A DNA stretch of 54,385 nt from Aeromonas popoffii (GTDB taxonomy: Bacteria; Pseudomonadota; Gammaproteobacteria; Enterobacterales; Aeromonadaceae). The stretch covers positions 1 to 54,385 of the forward strand of contig NZ_CDBI01000011.1 of NCBI RefSeq assembly GCF_000820025.1, in the 5' to 3' direction. Below the pieces are notes generated by a model that was given only the letters and a program-made list of their open reading frames with translations, did no database searches and was not told where the DNA came from. Shown here piece after piece: positions 25,828 to 33,234 of this stretch (position 1 is the stretch's first letter; each line of letters begins with the position of its first letter). A program made the position numbers and the translations under genes.

Positions 25828-26490
25828 GTGTCGAGTGAGAAGGAAACCCTCGGGAGGTTATATTTATGGCAAGTAGCACTTAATAGAATTAGTGATCTTT
25901 TGGCACTGAGACTACGGGTTGACCGTTTCTGTAACTCTGGAAGACCACAGAATATTACCCTATTATATGATGAAGAGCGTGCAAGGTTAAAAATTGGCTT
26001 ACGCCTTGAAGGTGCGGAGTTAGATGATTTTGAAGATAAGCATGGCTCTCTATTTCCAGATATTCATGATGTTCACCTGATTGATGAATTAATAACCGAA
26101 GAAATAATAATTAAATTCTGTACTATTTTCAACGATGGTTATGGGAAGGTTGGTGTTATTTCTGGTAATAAGAAGGCATTTTGGGAACCCATTATCGATA
26201 ATGTGATTACAGAGGCATTTTCAGGAGATGTTCGAGAAAGCTTTTACCAGTTTATTGAGCAAGCTAAAGCATATCGTAACCAGCAGGGAGCGCACTTTGA
26301 CCAACAAAATTTTTATGTAAAACATGGTGATAAACAACCTAATGAAAATGGGCTTATATCTCATGTTGGTTGGAGTAGTGCTTTGCTTAGCTTTAACTGG
26401 GACTTTGTAGCTGAAACCATTCCTAAGTTCAAAAAATCTTTAAATAGTTATGTTGGAAAGCTACAGCAACAAGCTAATATTATTTTATGA
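25828..26490 (+). CDS. hypothetical protein, AT-rich accessory gene
   Basis: Unrecognised soluble protein of about 220 residues, without signal peptide or membrane helix. Acidic and helical, with segments such as LGRLYLWQVALNRISDLLAL, LFPDIHDVHLIDELITEEII and FYQFIEQAKAYRNQQGAHF. GTG at 25828 is the likely start: AGGGG lies eight bases upstream, while the earlier TTG at 25765 has no ribosome site. The base composition is clearly lower in GC than the genes on both sides, and the gene has no obvious role in polysaccharide synthesis, so it looks like a horizontally gained passenger. The start of an attC-like sequence follows its stop. Confidence 0.6.
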   Translation: MSSEKETLGRLYLWQVALNRISDLLALRLRVDRFCNSGRPQNITLLYDEERARLKIGLRLEGAELDDFEDKHGSLFPDIHDVHLIDELITEEIIIKFCTIFNDGYGKVGVISGNKKAFWEPIIDNVITEAFSGDVRESFYQFIEQAKAYRNQQGAHFDQQNFYVKHGDKQPNENGLISHVGWSSALLSFNWDFVAETIPKFKKSLNSYVGKLQQQANIIL

Positions 26491-26942
26491 AAGGAAAGTC
26501 AAACATATAACAAGCGCATTAAGGGGGTAAAAAGCTTGGTTGAGCTCATTCTTCGTTTAACTCGTAGGTTCGACTAGCCAGCAGGCGTAATAGGACGCTC
26601 GTGGCGACACTTCCCGTCAATGTGGGAAGTACGTCCCGACCGGTGCCAGTTCGAGAGTGAGTTTCGGGTGGCGGAGACGTGGCAAGATTGGAGGATTTTG
26701 GCGAGTTAAAGAGACATATGCCGCAAACGTCCAATTACGCCTCGCTAATCGACCAGCGGACCTGTTATTTGTGGTTGCGGTGATCTTTTACACGAGTTAA
26801 ATTTAAATTTAACATAGGTCTATAACGCTTGGTTGTTGCGATTAAAATTTTTTATGTATTGTACTTCAGTGAGTTAGGTCGGTTGGTGAAGTTATTGAGT
26901 ACTTAATGCTGTGTTGTACTAAGTCAGAGGGAAAGAATAAAA
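26491..26942. other. AT-rich non-coding gap with attC-like left half
   Basis: Begins about 15 bases after the gene stop with ATAACAAGCGCATTAAGGGGG, reminiscent of the left half of integron attC sites; no matching right half (GTTRRRY) was found at normal distance. A hairpin ACTTCCC/GGGAAGT lies at 26609-26630. A nine-base repeat GCTTGGTTG occurs near 26534 and again near 26828. No credible gene was seen. Confidence 0.35.
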
Positions 26943-27578
26943 ATGAATTGGATGCCAGGTAATACTAAACAGGGGACATTTACCATTGTGGTTGCCATCC
27001 TTTTATTAGTATGTGTCCGAACAGGGTTTTATATAAATAACCCAGTAGAGTATTTTTCGGCTAATCTTTTGCCCGAACTAACCGGAATGCTGATTGAGTT
27101 ATGCATTATACTGTTCATTGTCGACCGTTGGCAGGAGCAAAACAGAATTCAGATTTTAATCGTTAAAGAGAAGCGTCTAAGAGAGTATCTGATTTTTTTC
27201 TTACGACACGGCTTTAAAACATTACCTCGCAAGTACCGTGTTGGTAATTTTTATGGTGAAGAACACGAACAAAACATTGAGTACTTAGATAGTGTATTCG
27301 ATTTTATTAAGGCAGGTGGATTGGCTACTGAAGAAATTGATGCCATCCGTGGCCAATGTGATGTTGATTTAAATACATTCGGAAACTTGCTTCCCGTTGC
27401 ATCGGAGTTAACGGATGATCACTTCAAAGCATGGTCTCGAATCGTTTATTTTATGGTGCGCATATCTAAAGGATTAGGTGACGATTTAGAAAGCATTAAG
27501 TTTATAATCACTAATATTAAACGGTATGAGAGTGCTTCCCATGTAAGTGGTATCTATGTCGGTTCGAAAAATGTATAA
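26943..27578 (+). CDS. membrane-anchored hypothetical protein
   Basis: A 211-residue protein with two N-terminal membrane helices (FTIVVAILLLVCVRTGFYI and MLIELCIILFIVDRW) followed by a helical cytoplasmic domain (EKRLREYLIFFLRHGFK, SVFDFIKAGGLATEEIDAI, SRIVYFMVRISKGLGDDLES). The basic residues after TM2 suggest the large domain is cytoplasmic. AGAGGGAAAG lies upstream of the ATG. No known family was recognised. As with its neighbour at 25828, it is AT-rich and stands alone between two parts of the polysaccharide locus. A defence or stress role is possible for such an orphan pair but nothing in the sequence shows it. Confidence 0.65.
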   Translation: MNWMPGNTKQGTFTIVVAILLLVCVRTGFYINNPVEYFSANLLPELTGMLIELCIILFIVDRWQEQNRIQILIVKEKRLREYLIFFLRHGFKTLPRKYRVGNFYGEEHEQNIEYLDSVFDFIKAGGLATEEIDAIRGQCDVDLNTFGNLLPVASELTDDHFKAWSRIVYFMVRISKGLGDDLESIKFIITNIKRYESASHVSGIYVGSKNV

Positions 27579-27826
27579 AAATTCAACGGGAGCCTCAATG
27601 TATGGTGCTGTTTATTTTCGTTGAATCCTTATTTGTTATGTAGGGAGCATAGAATTTTGACGTACCAATTGTTGTTAATACCTAAGGAAGTTGAAAGGCC
27701 TATATTATAGGGCTAAAGCACTCAACCTGTGATAACTATATGACTCTATGGTTGTTCTACAGAATTGAGCTTATGTGTGACTGGAAGTTGATGTTAGTAG
27801 CCACAGCATTCGCACATGGATAAACC

Positions 27827-27852
27827 AAAAAATCAGGGAGCCATGGCTCCCT
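27827..27852 (-). terminator. rho-independent terminator of the DUF1194 gene
   Basis: 8-bp stem AGGGAGCC/GGCTCCCT followed on the minus strand by GATTTTTTGG; 25 bases past the stop at 27877. Confidence 0.85.
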
Positions 27853-27876
27853 AATCGCTGCACTCGGGGTGACGAA

Positions 27877-28710
27877 CTAGCCGATGGCGGGCGCCAGCTG
27901 CCTGTTGGTGGGCTGCCGGCGCTTTTGATAGCGCCATGCCAGCAGCAGCGGCATGCCGAGCAACAGCTGGGCGGCCAGCGGGATCTCCTCGATGGGGGCG
28001 GCCAGCGCGCCTTCCGGAATGATGCCCCCTTCAATCTCGGCCGCCAGTTTGAGCTGCAGGGCACTGCCAAAGTCTTCAAAGCGGGTGGCATTGATCACAA
28101 AGGCATCCTCTCCTCCTGCAATGTTGTTGAGATACCAATCCTGTAGCACCCCGTCGGGATAGTCCTGACCTATGGTGATGCCGTTGATGGTATCGATGCC
28201 GGAGGCGAGCAGTTGATCCCGCACGGTGGCGGTATCCCGCCCGTTGTTCTGGATCCCGTCTCCTGACACATCCATCACCTGCCGGGCGGCGGTGTAGTTG
28301 TTGGTGTCAAACTGCTTGCCACCAAAGGCCATCGCCGAGCCGGGGGCCGTCATCCCCGCATAGGGGCGCACCAGGTTATCCAGCGTGGCGGCGAAGTTAT
28401 TGATGGAGGTCATGTCGTAGAGGTGAAACCAGTCGGTCATCACTCTCTGTTGGTTGCTGCTACTCCACATCACCATCTGCACGGCGATGGACCCGAGTTT
28501 GCCACCACTGGTATCGAGGATGGCGCTCTGCACATCCTGGTTATAAAAGGCGTCCACATAGCCTTGTAACTGCAGATTGAATTCCGATGAAGTGACACTG
28601 CCAGACACATCCATCAGCAGTTGCAGTTCGGTATCGACTTGGGTCAAGGCGTATGCGGGGGAGGTCACCAGTACCATCCCTAGCAGCCCTGCCAACGGTT
28701 TGAGTTTCAT
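27877..28710 (-). CDS. DUF1194 / VWA-like secreted protein with PEP-CTERM-type tail
   Basis: A 277-residue secreted protein. It has a signal peptide (PLAGLLGMVLVTSPAYA), then a von Willebrand A-like DUF1194 domain with MIDAS motif DVSGS (34-38) and IPEGALAAP linker. The C-terminal tripartite sorting signal at ~239-265 has a short motif (EEIPLAAQ), a hydrophobic helix (LLLGMPLLLAW) and basic residues (RYQKRR). The order motif-helix-arginine cluster is that of exosortase substrates, and an exosortase gene stands divergently 137 bases away, so this is almost surely its target. After processing it would be released or anchored with the polymer. The tail after the basic cluster (QPTNRQLAPAIG) is unusually long. 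Confidence 0.82.
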   Translation of the reverse strand: MKLKPLAGLLGMVLVTSPAYALTQVDTELQLLMDVSGSVTSSEFNLQLQGYVDAFYNQDVQSAILDTSGGKLGSIAVQMVMWSSSNQQRVMTDWFHLYDMTSINNFAATLDNLVRPYAGMTAPGSAMAFGGKQFDTNNYTAARQVMDVSGDGIQNNGRDTATVRDQLLASGIDTINGITIGQDYPDGVLQDWYLNNIAGGEDAFVINATRFEDFGSALQLKLAAEIEGGIIPEGALAAPIEEIPLAAQLLLGMPLLLAWRYQKRRQPTNRQLAPAIG

Positions 28711-28793
28711 CGCTCACTCCTTCTCCTTGGCGGTAATGCCAGCAGAATGAATGAATAAAACGTGCCATCTTTGTTAACTGACCTGATCGGGAC

Positions 28794-28809
28794 AGGCATG
28801 GAACTTGCG
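28794..28809 (+). promoter_or_regulatory. candidate sigma-54 promoter of the exosortase gene
   Basis: AGGCAT, 5 bases, TTGCG with correct GG-N10-GC spacing, 39 bases before the ATG. The -24 half is 4/6. On the other strand, a TGGCAC at 28762-28767 faces the DUF1194 gene but has no good -12 half (ATTCA). Confidence 0.4.
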
Positions 28810-28847
28810 ATACCGGATAAGACACGTGATAACGGGCAGGAGTAGCA

Positions 28848-29615
28848 ATGGATATCCGTCCTTGGCAGTGGGCACCCAACTGGTTGTTGCTTGGCTTGGC
28901 CAATCAGTGGGGCATGGTGTGGCTCAATATGGGTCACTTTAACGTGCTGGTGGTGTTGCTGATTGCTATCTGGTGGCAAATTGCATCGCGGGTTGCGCCA
29001 ACCTGGCGCGTGCACCCGCTTGCGCTCGCCCTCTTTATCCTGCTGATCCTGATCCCCAGCGCCAGTTGCAAGGCGCTGGCTTGTCTGCTGCTGGTGGCCA
29101 CACTGTGGCGCCGTCACCAGAGTGCCGATGAACGGGCCGTGTTGCAGATCGTGCTCGCCTTCACCGTGGCCGTGTTATGGGGTCAGCAGGTGTTTGCCCT
29201 GCTCTCCGGCCCTGTGCTGGCGCTCGATGCCTGGGGGGTTAGCCAGTGGTTGCAACTGCTGGGGTGGGAAACGCGCTGGGATGGCAATCGCATCGAGCGG
29301 TTGGGGGGCCATGCCCTGATCGTGCTCAAGGGGTGTTCCTCCTTCTCCCAGCTCTATCTGGTCGCCCTCTCCTGGCTTATCTCCAGCTGCTGGTTGGCGC
29401 CGGAACGTCCCTTATACCGGCAGTGGCCCATGTTGCTGCTGGTCTGCCTGCTCTATATCGGGGCCAATCAGTTACGGCTGGTGCTGATGAGCCTGGATCT
29501 GCGCTGGTATGGCTGGCTGCACACCGGCAGTTTGGCCCAGCTCTATCAGTGGGCCATCATGTTGCTGGTGATAACCATCCTGTTTATGCGGGGGCGCCAT
29601 GGTGGGACTGTCTAG
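28848..29615 (+). CDS. exosortase family protein
   Basis: Integral-membrane transpeptidase-like protease of about 255 residues with roughly seven to eight helices. The three conserved catalytic residues of the exosortase/archaeosortase superfamily are present in order: C163 in LKGCSSFSQLYL, R210 in IGANQLRLVLMS and H225 in WLHTGSLAQLY. It should cut the PEP-CTERM-like tail of a partner at the inner membrane; the divergent DUF1194 gene encodes the only candidate seen here. Exosortases are known to be linked to exopolysaccharide loci. GGCAGGAG is placed eight bases before the ATG. Its last codons are copied in a tandem duplication starting at 29710. Confidence 0.9.
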   Translation: MDIRPWQWAPNWLLLGLANQWGMVWLNMGHFNVLVVLLIAIWWQIASRVAPTWRVHPLALALFILLILIPSASCKALACLLLVATLWRRHQSADERAVLQIVLAFTVAVLWGQQVFALLSGPVLALDAWGVSQWLQLLGWETRWDGNRIERLGGHALIVLKGCSSFSQLYLVALSWLISSCWLAPERPLYRQWPMLLLVCLLYIGANQLRLVLMSLDLRWYGWLHTGSLAQLYQWAIMLLVITILFMRGRHGGTV

Positions 29616-29840
29616 GGGATACCTGTTGCTGGTGGCGCTGGCCAGTGCCGCCGCCGGTGTTGGGGCCATGAGATGGTGCTATCAGACACGGGTGGTCAAT
29701 GTGATGCGGCTGGTGATGGCCATTCTGTTTATGAGGGGGCGCTATGGCGGGAATGTCTAGGGGATACCTGCTGTTGTTGCTGGTGGCGCTGGCCAGTGCC
29801 GCGGCCATGGGGTGGCGCTATCAGAACCGGGTGGTCAATG
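29565..29840 (+). repeat. imperfect tandem duplication of the exosortase 3' end and next gene's 5' end
   Basis: Copy 1 is 29565-29701 and copy 2 is 29710-29840. Both run from CTGGTGAT through CTGTTTATG, GGGGGCGC, GTCTAGGGGATACCTG, GTGGCGCTGGCCAGTGCCGC to GGGTGGTCAATG. They differ by scattered substitutions and small indels, so the event is not recent. Each copy contains an exosortase-like C-terminus with a TAG stop and the start of the downstream signal-anchor gene. Confidence 0.9.
29599..29760 (+). CDS. 53-codon chimeric ORF created by the duplication
   Basis: Starts at an ATG inside the exosortase end and reads MVGLSRGYLLLVALASAAAG, the first copy of the downstream protein's signal anchor. 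It then runs in frame into LVMAILFMRGRYGGNV, the second copy of the exosortase C-terminus, ending at its TAG. It would be a small membrane peptide with a hydrophobic helix. It is probably a by-product of duplication that preserves translational coupling between exosortase and next gene. Whether it is translated is unknown. Confidence 0.4.
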   Translation: MVGLSRGYLLLVALASAAAGVGAMRWCYQTRVVNVMRLVMAILFMRGRYGGNV

Positions 29841-30193
29841 AAGGGGCCAAACCCATGCTGATGGAGCTGGCCCAGCTGGGATGGCGGATGCGAGCAGCCA
29901 CGCCGGTATTGGGTGGCACTTATGTCAGCTATCAGCTGGTGCATCCCCAATGTGACGGGACGCTGCAGGCCATGCTGGTGGCGCCGGATCGCGAGGCGAT
30001 GTCAGTGACGCTGGCGGGAGAGGGGATGAGTCAGGGGGTGATGTTTTTAGGCCAGCTTCACCAGAGCTCGCCGCTGCTCTCATACCGCCTCACTCAGGGC
30101 TGGCGTAAATTGTGGGGGCTGACCCCCTATCCCCTCTATCGCGTCGCCTTGCCGACGGCTTGCCTCGGGCTCATTGCGCCGCCGATGGCGTGA
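29744..30193 (+). CDS. exosortase-linked signal-anchored protein of unknown function
   Basis: A 149-residue protein with one N-terminal membrane anchor (GYLLLLLVALASAAAMGWRY) and a small periplasmic domain (MLMELAQLGWRMRAATPVLG, LQAMLVAPDREAMSVTLAGE). Its ATG overlaps the end of the second exosortase-tail copy by 17 bases, as the chimeric ORF does with copy 1, which argues it is co-translated with the exosortase. Exosortase operons often carry a small partner with a similar layout, but no specific family was recognised. It converges with the minus-strand lipoprotein gene and overlaps it by 23 bases. Confidence 0.7.
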   Translation: MAGMSRGYLLLLLVALASAAAMGWRYQNRVVNEGAKPMLMELAQLGWRMRAATPVLGGTYVSYQLVHPQCDGTLQAMLVAPDREAMSVTLAGEGMSQGVMFLGQLHQSSPLLSYRLTQGWRKLWGLTPYPLYRVALPTACLGLIAPPMA

Positions 30194-30647
30194 CCCGCGC
30201 CTGTTCATCGCTCGGCAGAATGCGGATCAGCAAGGTGTTGGGGGCCAGCATGGGGTCATAACGGGGTTCCAGTTCAATGGCGCGAGAGGCCAGCAAGTGG
30301 GTCAGGGCCGTCAGCCGTACGCTCGCTATCCGCGCACTCTCCAGCATGTCTGTTTGCAGTCCGGGGCCGCTCACCAGGGCGATCCGGGCCGGATCCTTGA
30401 GTCCCAGAAACTGATGCAACTGCTGCTCCTGATCAGCCTGCAGCAGGGGCTGCTCTTGCTGGTACTGCAGCTGCAACTGGGGCTGTTCGGCCAACTGCTG
30501 ATCCCGCAACTGGTTGAGGATGGGCATGGCCTCATTGACCGGCTCCTGACGGGCGCAACCGACGAGCATCAGCAGCGGCAGCATGAGGGGCAACCATCGG
30601 GGCAGTGGTCTGCCCCGACAGGTGCCACGGGGGATCTGATTGGCCAT
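30171..30647 (-). CDS. small lipoprotein
   Basis: A 158-residue protein with a cleavable lipoprotein signal (WLPLMLPLLMLVGC, lipidated Cys about residue 31). A glutamine/leucine-rich coiled region follows (LRDQQLAEQPQLQLQYQQEQ, LLQADQEQQLHQFLG), then a compact C-terminal part (RIALVSGPGLQTDML, MLAPNTLLIRILPS). Function not recognised. It lies 11 bases downstream of the large exported protein gene and is the last gene of a minus-strand operon with a glycosyltransferase and an acetyltransferase, so it likely acts in envelope export or modification of the polymer. Confidence 0.65.
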   Translation of the reverse strand: MANQIPRGTCRGRPLPRWLPLMLPLLMLVGCARQEPVNEAMPILNQLRDQQLAEQPQLQLQYQQEQPLLQADQEQQLHQFLGLKDPARIALVSGPGLQTDMLESARIASVRLTALTHLLASRAIELEPRYDPMLAPNTLLIRILPSDEQARVTPSAAQ

Positions 30648-30658
30648 ACGCAGTCACT

Positions 30659-33220
30659 TCAGGAAGATGAGTTGGCACCAGTTTGCAATGTTTTCAATCG
30701 CTTGGCTAGCTGTTCAATCTCCTGGCGCCACTGTATCCAGGTTCTGGCTGGCAACTGCTCGGCCAGTTGCCAGCGGCTTGGCACCTGATCGCGCAGACGC
30801 TGTAGCAGCAGGGCGGCATCGACCTGGTAACGGGCTTCCTGCTCGAGCCAGGCGAGCCAGCGCAGATCCTCGATGGCTTGCTGAAGCAGCAGAAGGTCAT
30901 GTGAGAGACGATGGGCTTCGCAGGCTTGCGGGCCCAGCAACATAAAGTCGCTCTCCCGTCCGTCGGTGGGGTCATAAGGCAGGGCGGTAGGCATGCGGCC
31001 GTGCCACTGCAGATATCCCTCGGCGCCGCTTTGCCAGAGGTAGAAACCGGCGGCTCTCGGGGTGCCCAGGTTGTAGAGCCAGGGGGTGGCCCCGGCGGCC
31101 TTGACCCGCGCCACATCGACCTTGTCGGCACCAAAGCCTGCGTTGATCAGGGCAATCTCCACCTCTGCCAACAGTGCAACCTGACCTGGGTGGTTGAAGT
31201 GGCCTGCCCGGATCACCGCCGGATCCCGGCGCTTCATCTCCCGGGCCATCGCAGTGATGGCGGGCAGGGTGGCGAGATCCGGCTCATCAAACAGGCTCCA
31301 GGCCAAGGGTGGCAAACCGCTGGCAGTCAGTGCCTGTTGCCGCCTCTGCCACTGATCGAGTTGGCTGGCAGGATCGCCTCCCCAGCGTTTGAGCGGGGTA
31401 TAGGCAAGCAGAGGGGGAATAAAGCCAAGTCCGGCGGCTTCTCCCATGATGTCACGCATGCCCGCCTCATCCTGTGGCAGGGCCGGGGAGAGCCCGCTAA
31501 TCCCGAGCCGGGCTAGCCGCTCCAGATCGCAGCGACTCGCCGCGGCAAGCTGTTGTTGCAAGGGCTTGGGATCCGGCGTGAGCCAGCTTAGGTAGGGGGG
31601 CGCTTCGACGTAGATGCCGACCGGTTTGCTGGCCGCAGGCAGGGTCAGCGGCAGTACCTCGATAGTCAGTGGCAACTGCACCAGTTGCTGTTGGCTGAGC
31701 AGCTGAATATTGCCCTGATAGCGACCCGCAGGGGCGCTGCGGGGGATGGTCACGTGCAGCACCAGACGCCGTGGCACCCCTGCTCGCAGGGTGAGCCCGG
31801 CCACCCCCTCGACCAGCTCCTGATCCGAGGGGGCCAGCAGGGTGCCGCTCGCCTGGGGGCGAACCAGATGCCACTGACTGTAATAGGGGGTCAGCGCCAG
31901 CCGTGTGCCTGCTGTCTCGGGCGGCGTGATCACCAGCAAGGGTGCAGGATCATCCGTCGCCGCGTGGATGGCAAATTCAAGCAGCAGCTGGCTGCCACGG
32001 GCGGCCAGCACAGGTTGTGAGGCTTGCTGCAATGCGTGGGCGGGCGACGTTGGTGTGATCTGGAGGGTCAGGGAGGCATCCGGGATCGGCGTGAGGCTGA
32101 GCTTCTCCGGGATTGGTGCTGGCCGAGAGGGGGCCAGCGTCCACTTTTCCAAAAACAGCTGGCGCTGTTTGGCCAGCACCCGGGCGGTGGCATTGGCCAG
32201 CATGACGTGGCGCGGGTGACCCGCCACGACCGGGGTGTCGGCCAGGCCGGTGGGTGCCGGATAGGGCGCTAGCAGCACACCCGCCAGGTATTTTGCATCC
32301 GGTGAGTGGCCCACCAGGGTAATGGTGAGCGGGCCGCCGGGGTGGTTCAGGGTGACATGGACGGGCCCCCCCTGAGGTGCGCCAAGCAGCAGCCAGGGAT
32401 CCGGGTTTGGCAGTGCCTCGCGGGACTGCCCTGCGAGGTAGCGCTGGCGCAGCCACTCTTGCGGTTGCCACTGCTCGGCCCAGATGGGCTCATCATTGAC
32501 CAGTACACTGCGCTCGAAGGGGTGGGGCAGGTATTCCCACTCGCCGGGATCATCCAGCCAGAGGGTGAGCTGGTAGCGGCCCTTGGCCACCTCCAGTCGC
32601 ACCCCGTCCAGATTGCGCAGGCCATCGCGGATCAGGGCATCGCCGGAGGGGCGCAGTATGGGGGTGGGGTGGCCCAGCAGACGGGGATCGCCCGGAGCCA
32701 GGGTTTCAAAACCGGTAAAACGGGGGGCATCGGCCGCCCCCAGATCGAGGGCAATTGTGCCGGTGGGCAGTGTTAATCCTGGCTCCCAGTACCAACGGTG
32801 AATTGTTAGCTGAGGCGCCCCGTCGGCCATAAAAAGATAGAGTTTGGTCAGCTTGTCGAGGGCCAGGGCTCTGGGCTGGGCGGTGCGCCAGTCGCTCAGG
32901 GCGAAGCGCAGGGTGAAAGGACCGGGGGCAATGGCCCGCTCCAGATTGACCCGGCTGCGATAGTTGACTGACGCCGCGTCATCGGCCCGCAGTATGAGCG
33001 TCTGGGTCTGCGAATAGGGATTATGCCCTTCGATCACCAGTTCATCATCTCCACCGACGGGCCAGGGGACTGTGTCGAAGGTGAGGCGCTGGGGCGTCTT
33101 GTCGCCAGTCAGTGGCAATGGGACAAGCCCTGCCAGATGGCTCGCTGCCATCACAGGCTCCCCGCCGATGAGGAACAGTGCCAGCAGTAGCCAAGGGATC
33201 CATGGCAAGCGAGTTCGCAT
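30659..33220 (-). CDS. large secreted protein with DUF4091/glycoside-hydrolase-like C-terminus
   Basis: Exported 853-residue protein from the ATG at 33220, which has AGGAGG eight bases upstream (a second in-frame ATG at 33238 lacks one). The signal peptide is LPWIPWLLLALFLIGGEPVMA. The N-terminal two thirds are beta-rich (several WxxE/Y sandwich strands, EWEYLPHPFERSVLVN). From ~545 a TIM-barrel-like part follows: PVGIYVEAPPYLSWL, LARLGISGLSPALPQ, LPPLAWSLFDEPDLATLP (an acidic pair, FDEP, at a strand end as in glycoside hydrolases), ATPWLYNLGTPRAAGFYLW. It may trim or modify the secreted polymer; exact activity unknown. Confidence 0.6.
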   Translation of the reverse strand: MRTRLPWIPWLLLALFLIGGEPVMAASHLAGLVPLPLTGDKTPQRLTFDTVPWPVGGDDELVIEGHNPYSQTQTLILRADDAASVNYRSRVNLERAIAPGPFTLRFALSDWRTAQPRALALDKLTKLYLFMADGAPQLTIHRWYWEPGLTLPTGTIALDLGAADAPRFTGFETLAPGDPRLLGHPTPILRPSGDALIRDGLRNLDGVRLEVAKGRYQLTLWLDDPGEWEYLPHPFERSVLVNDEPIWAEQWQPQEWLRQRYLAGQSREALPNPDPWLLLGAPQGGPVHVTLNHPGGPLTITLVGHSPDAKYLAGVLLAPYPAPTGLADTPVVAGHPRHVMLANATARVLAKQRQLFLEKWTLAPSRPAPIPEKLSLTPIPDASLTLQITPTSPAHALQQASQPVLAARGSQLLLEFAIHAATDDPAPLLVITPPETAGTRLALTPYYSQWHLVRPQASGTLLAPSDQELVEGVAGLTLRAGVPRRLVLHVTIPRSAPAGRYQGNIQLLSQQQLVQLPLTIEVLPLTLPAASKPVGIYVEAPPYLSWLTPDPKPLQQQLAAASRCDLERLARLGISGLSPALPQDEAGMRDIMGEAAGLGFIPPLLAYTPLKRWGGDPASQLDQWQRRQQALTASGLPPLAWSLFDEPDLATLPAITAMAREMKRRDPAVIRAGHFNHPGQVALLAEVEIALINAGFGADKVDVARVKAAGATPWLYNLGTPRAAGFYLWQSGAEGYLQWHGRMPTALPYDPTDGRESDFMLLGPQACEAHRLSHDLLLLQQAIEDLRWLAWLEQEARYQVDAALLLQRLRDQVPSRWQLAEQLPARTWIQWRQEIEQLAKRLKTLQTGANSSS

Positions 33221-33234
33221 TCCCGCCCCTCCTG

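Noticed and set aside
26500..26560. Full integron attC site
   Set aside because: Only the left half is recognisable; no GTTRRRY partner and no integrase in the window.
26546..26734. 62-codon minus-strand ORF in the AT-rich gap
   Set aside because: No ribosome site and low-complexity reading (PPPETHSRTGTGRD); looks like a by-product of sequence, though the DNA itself may be a repeat in other genomes.
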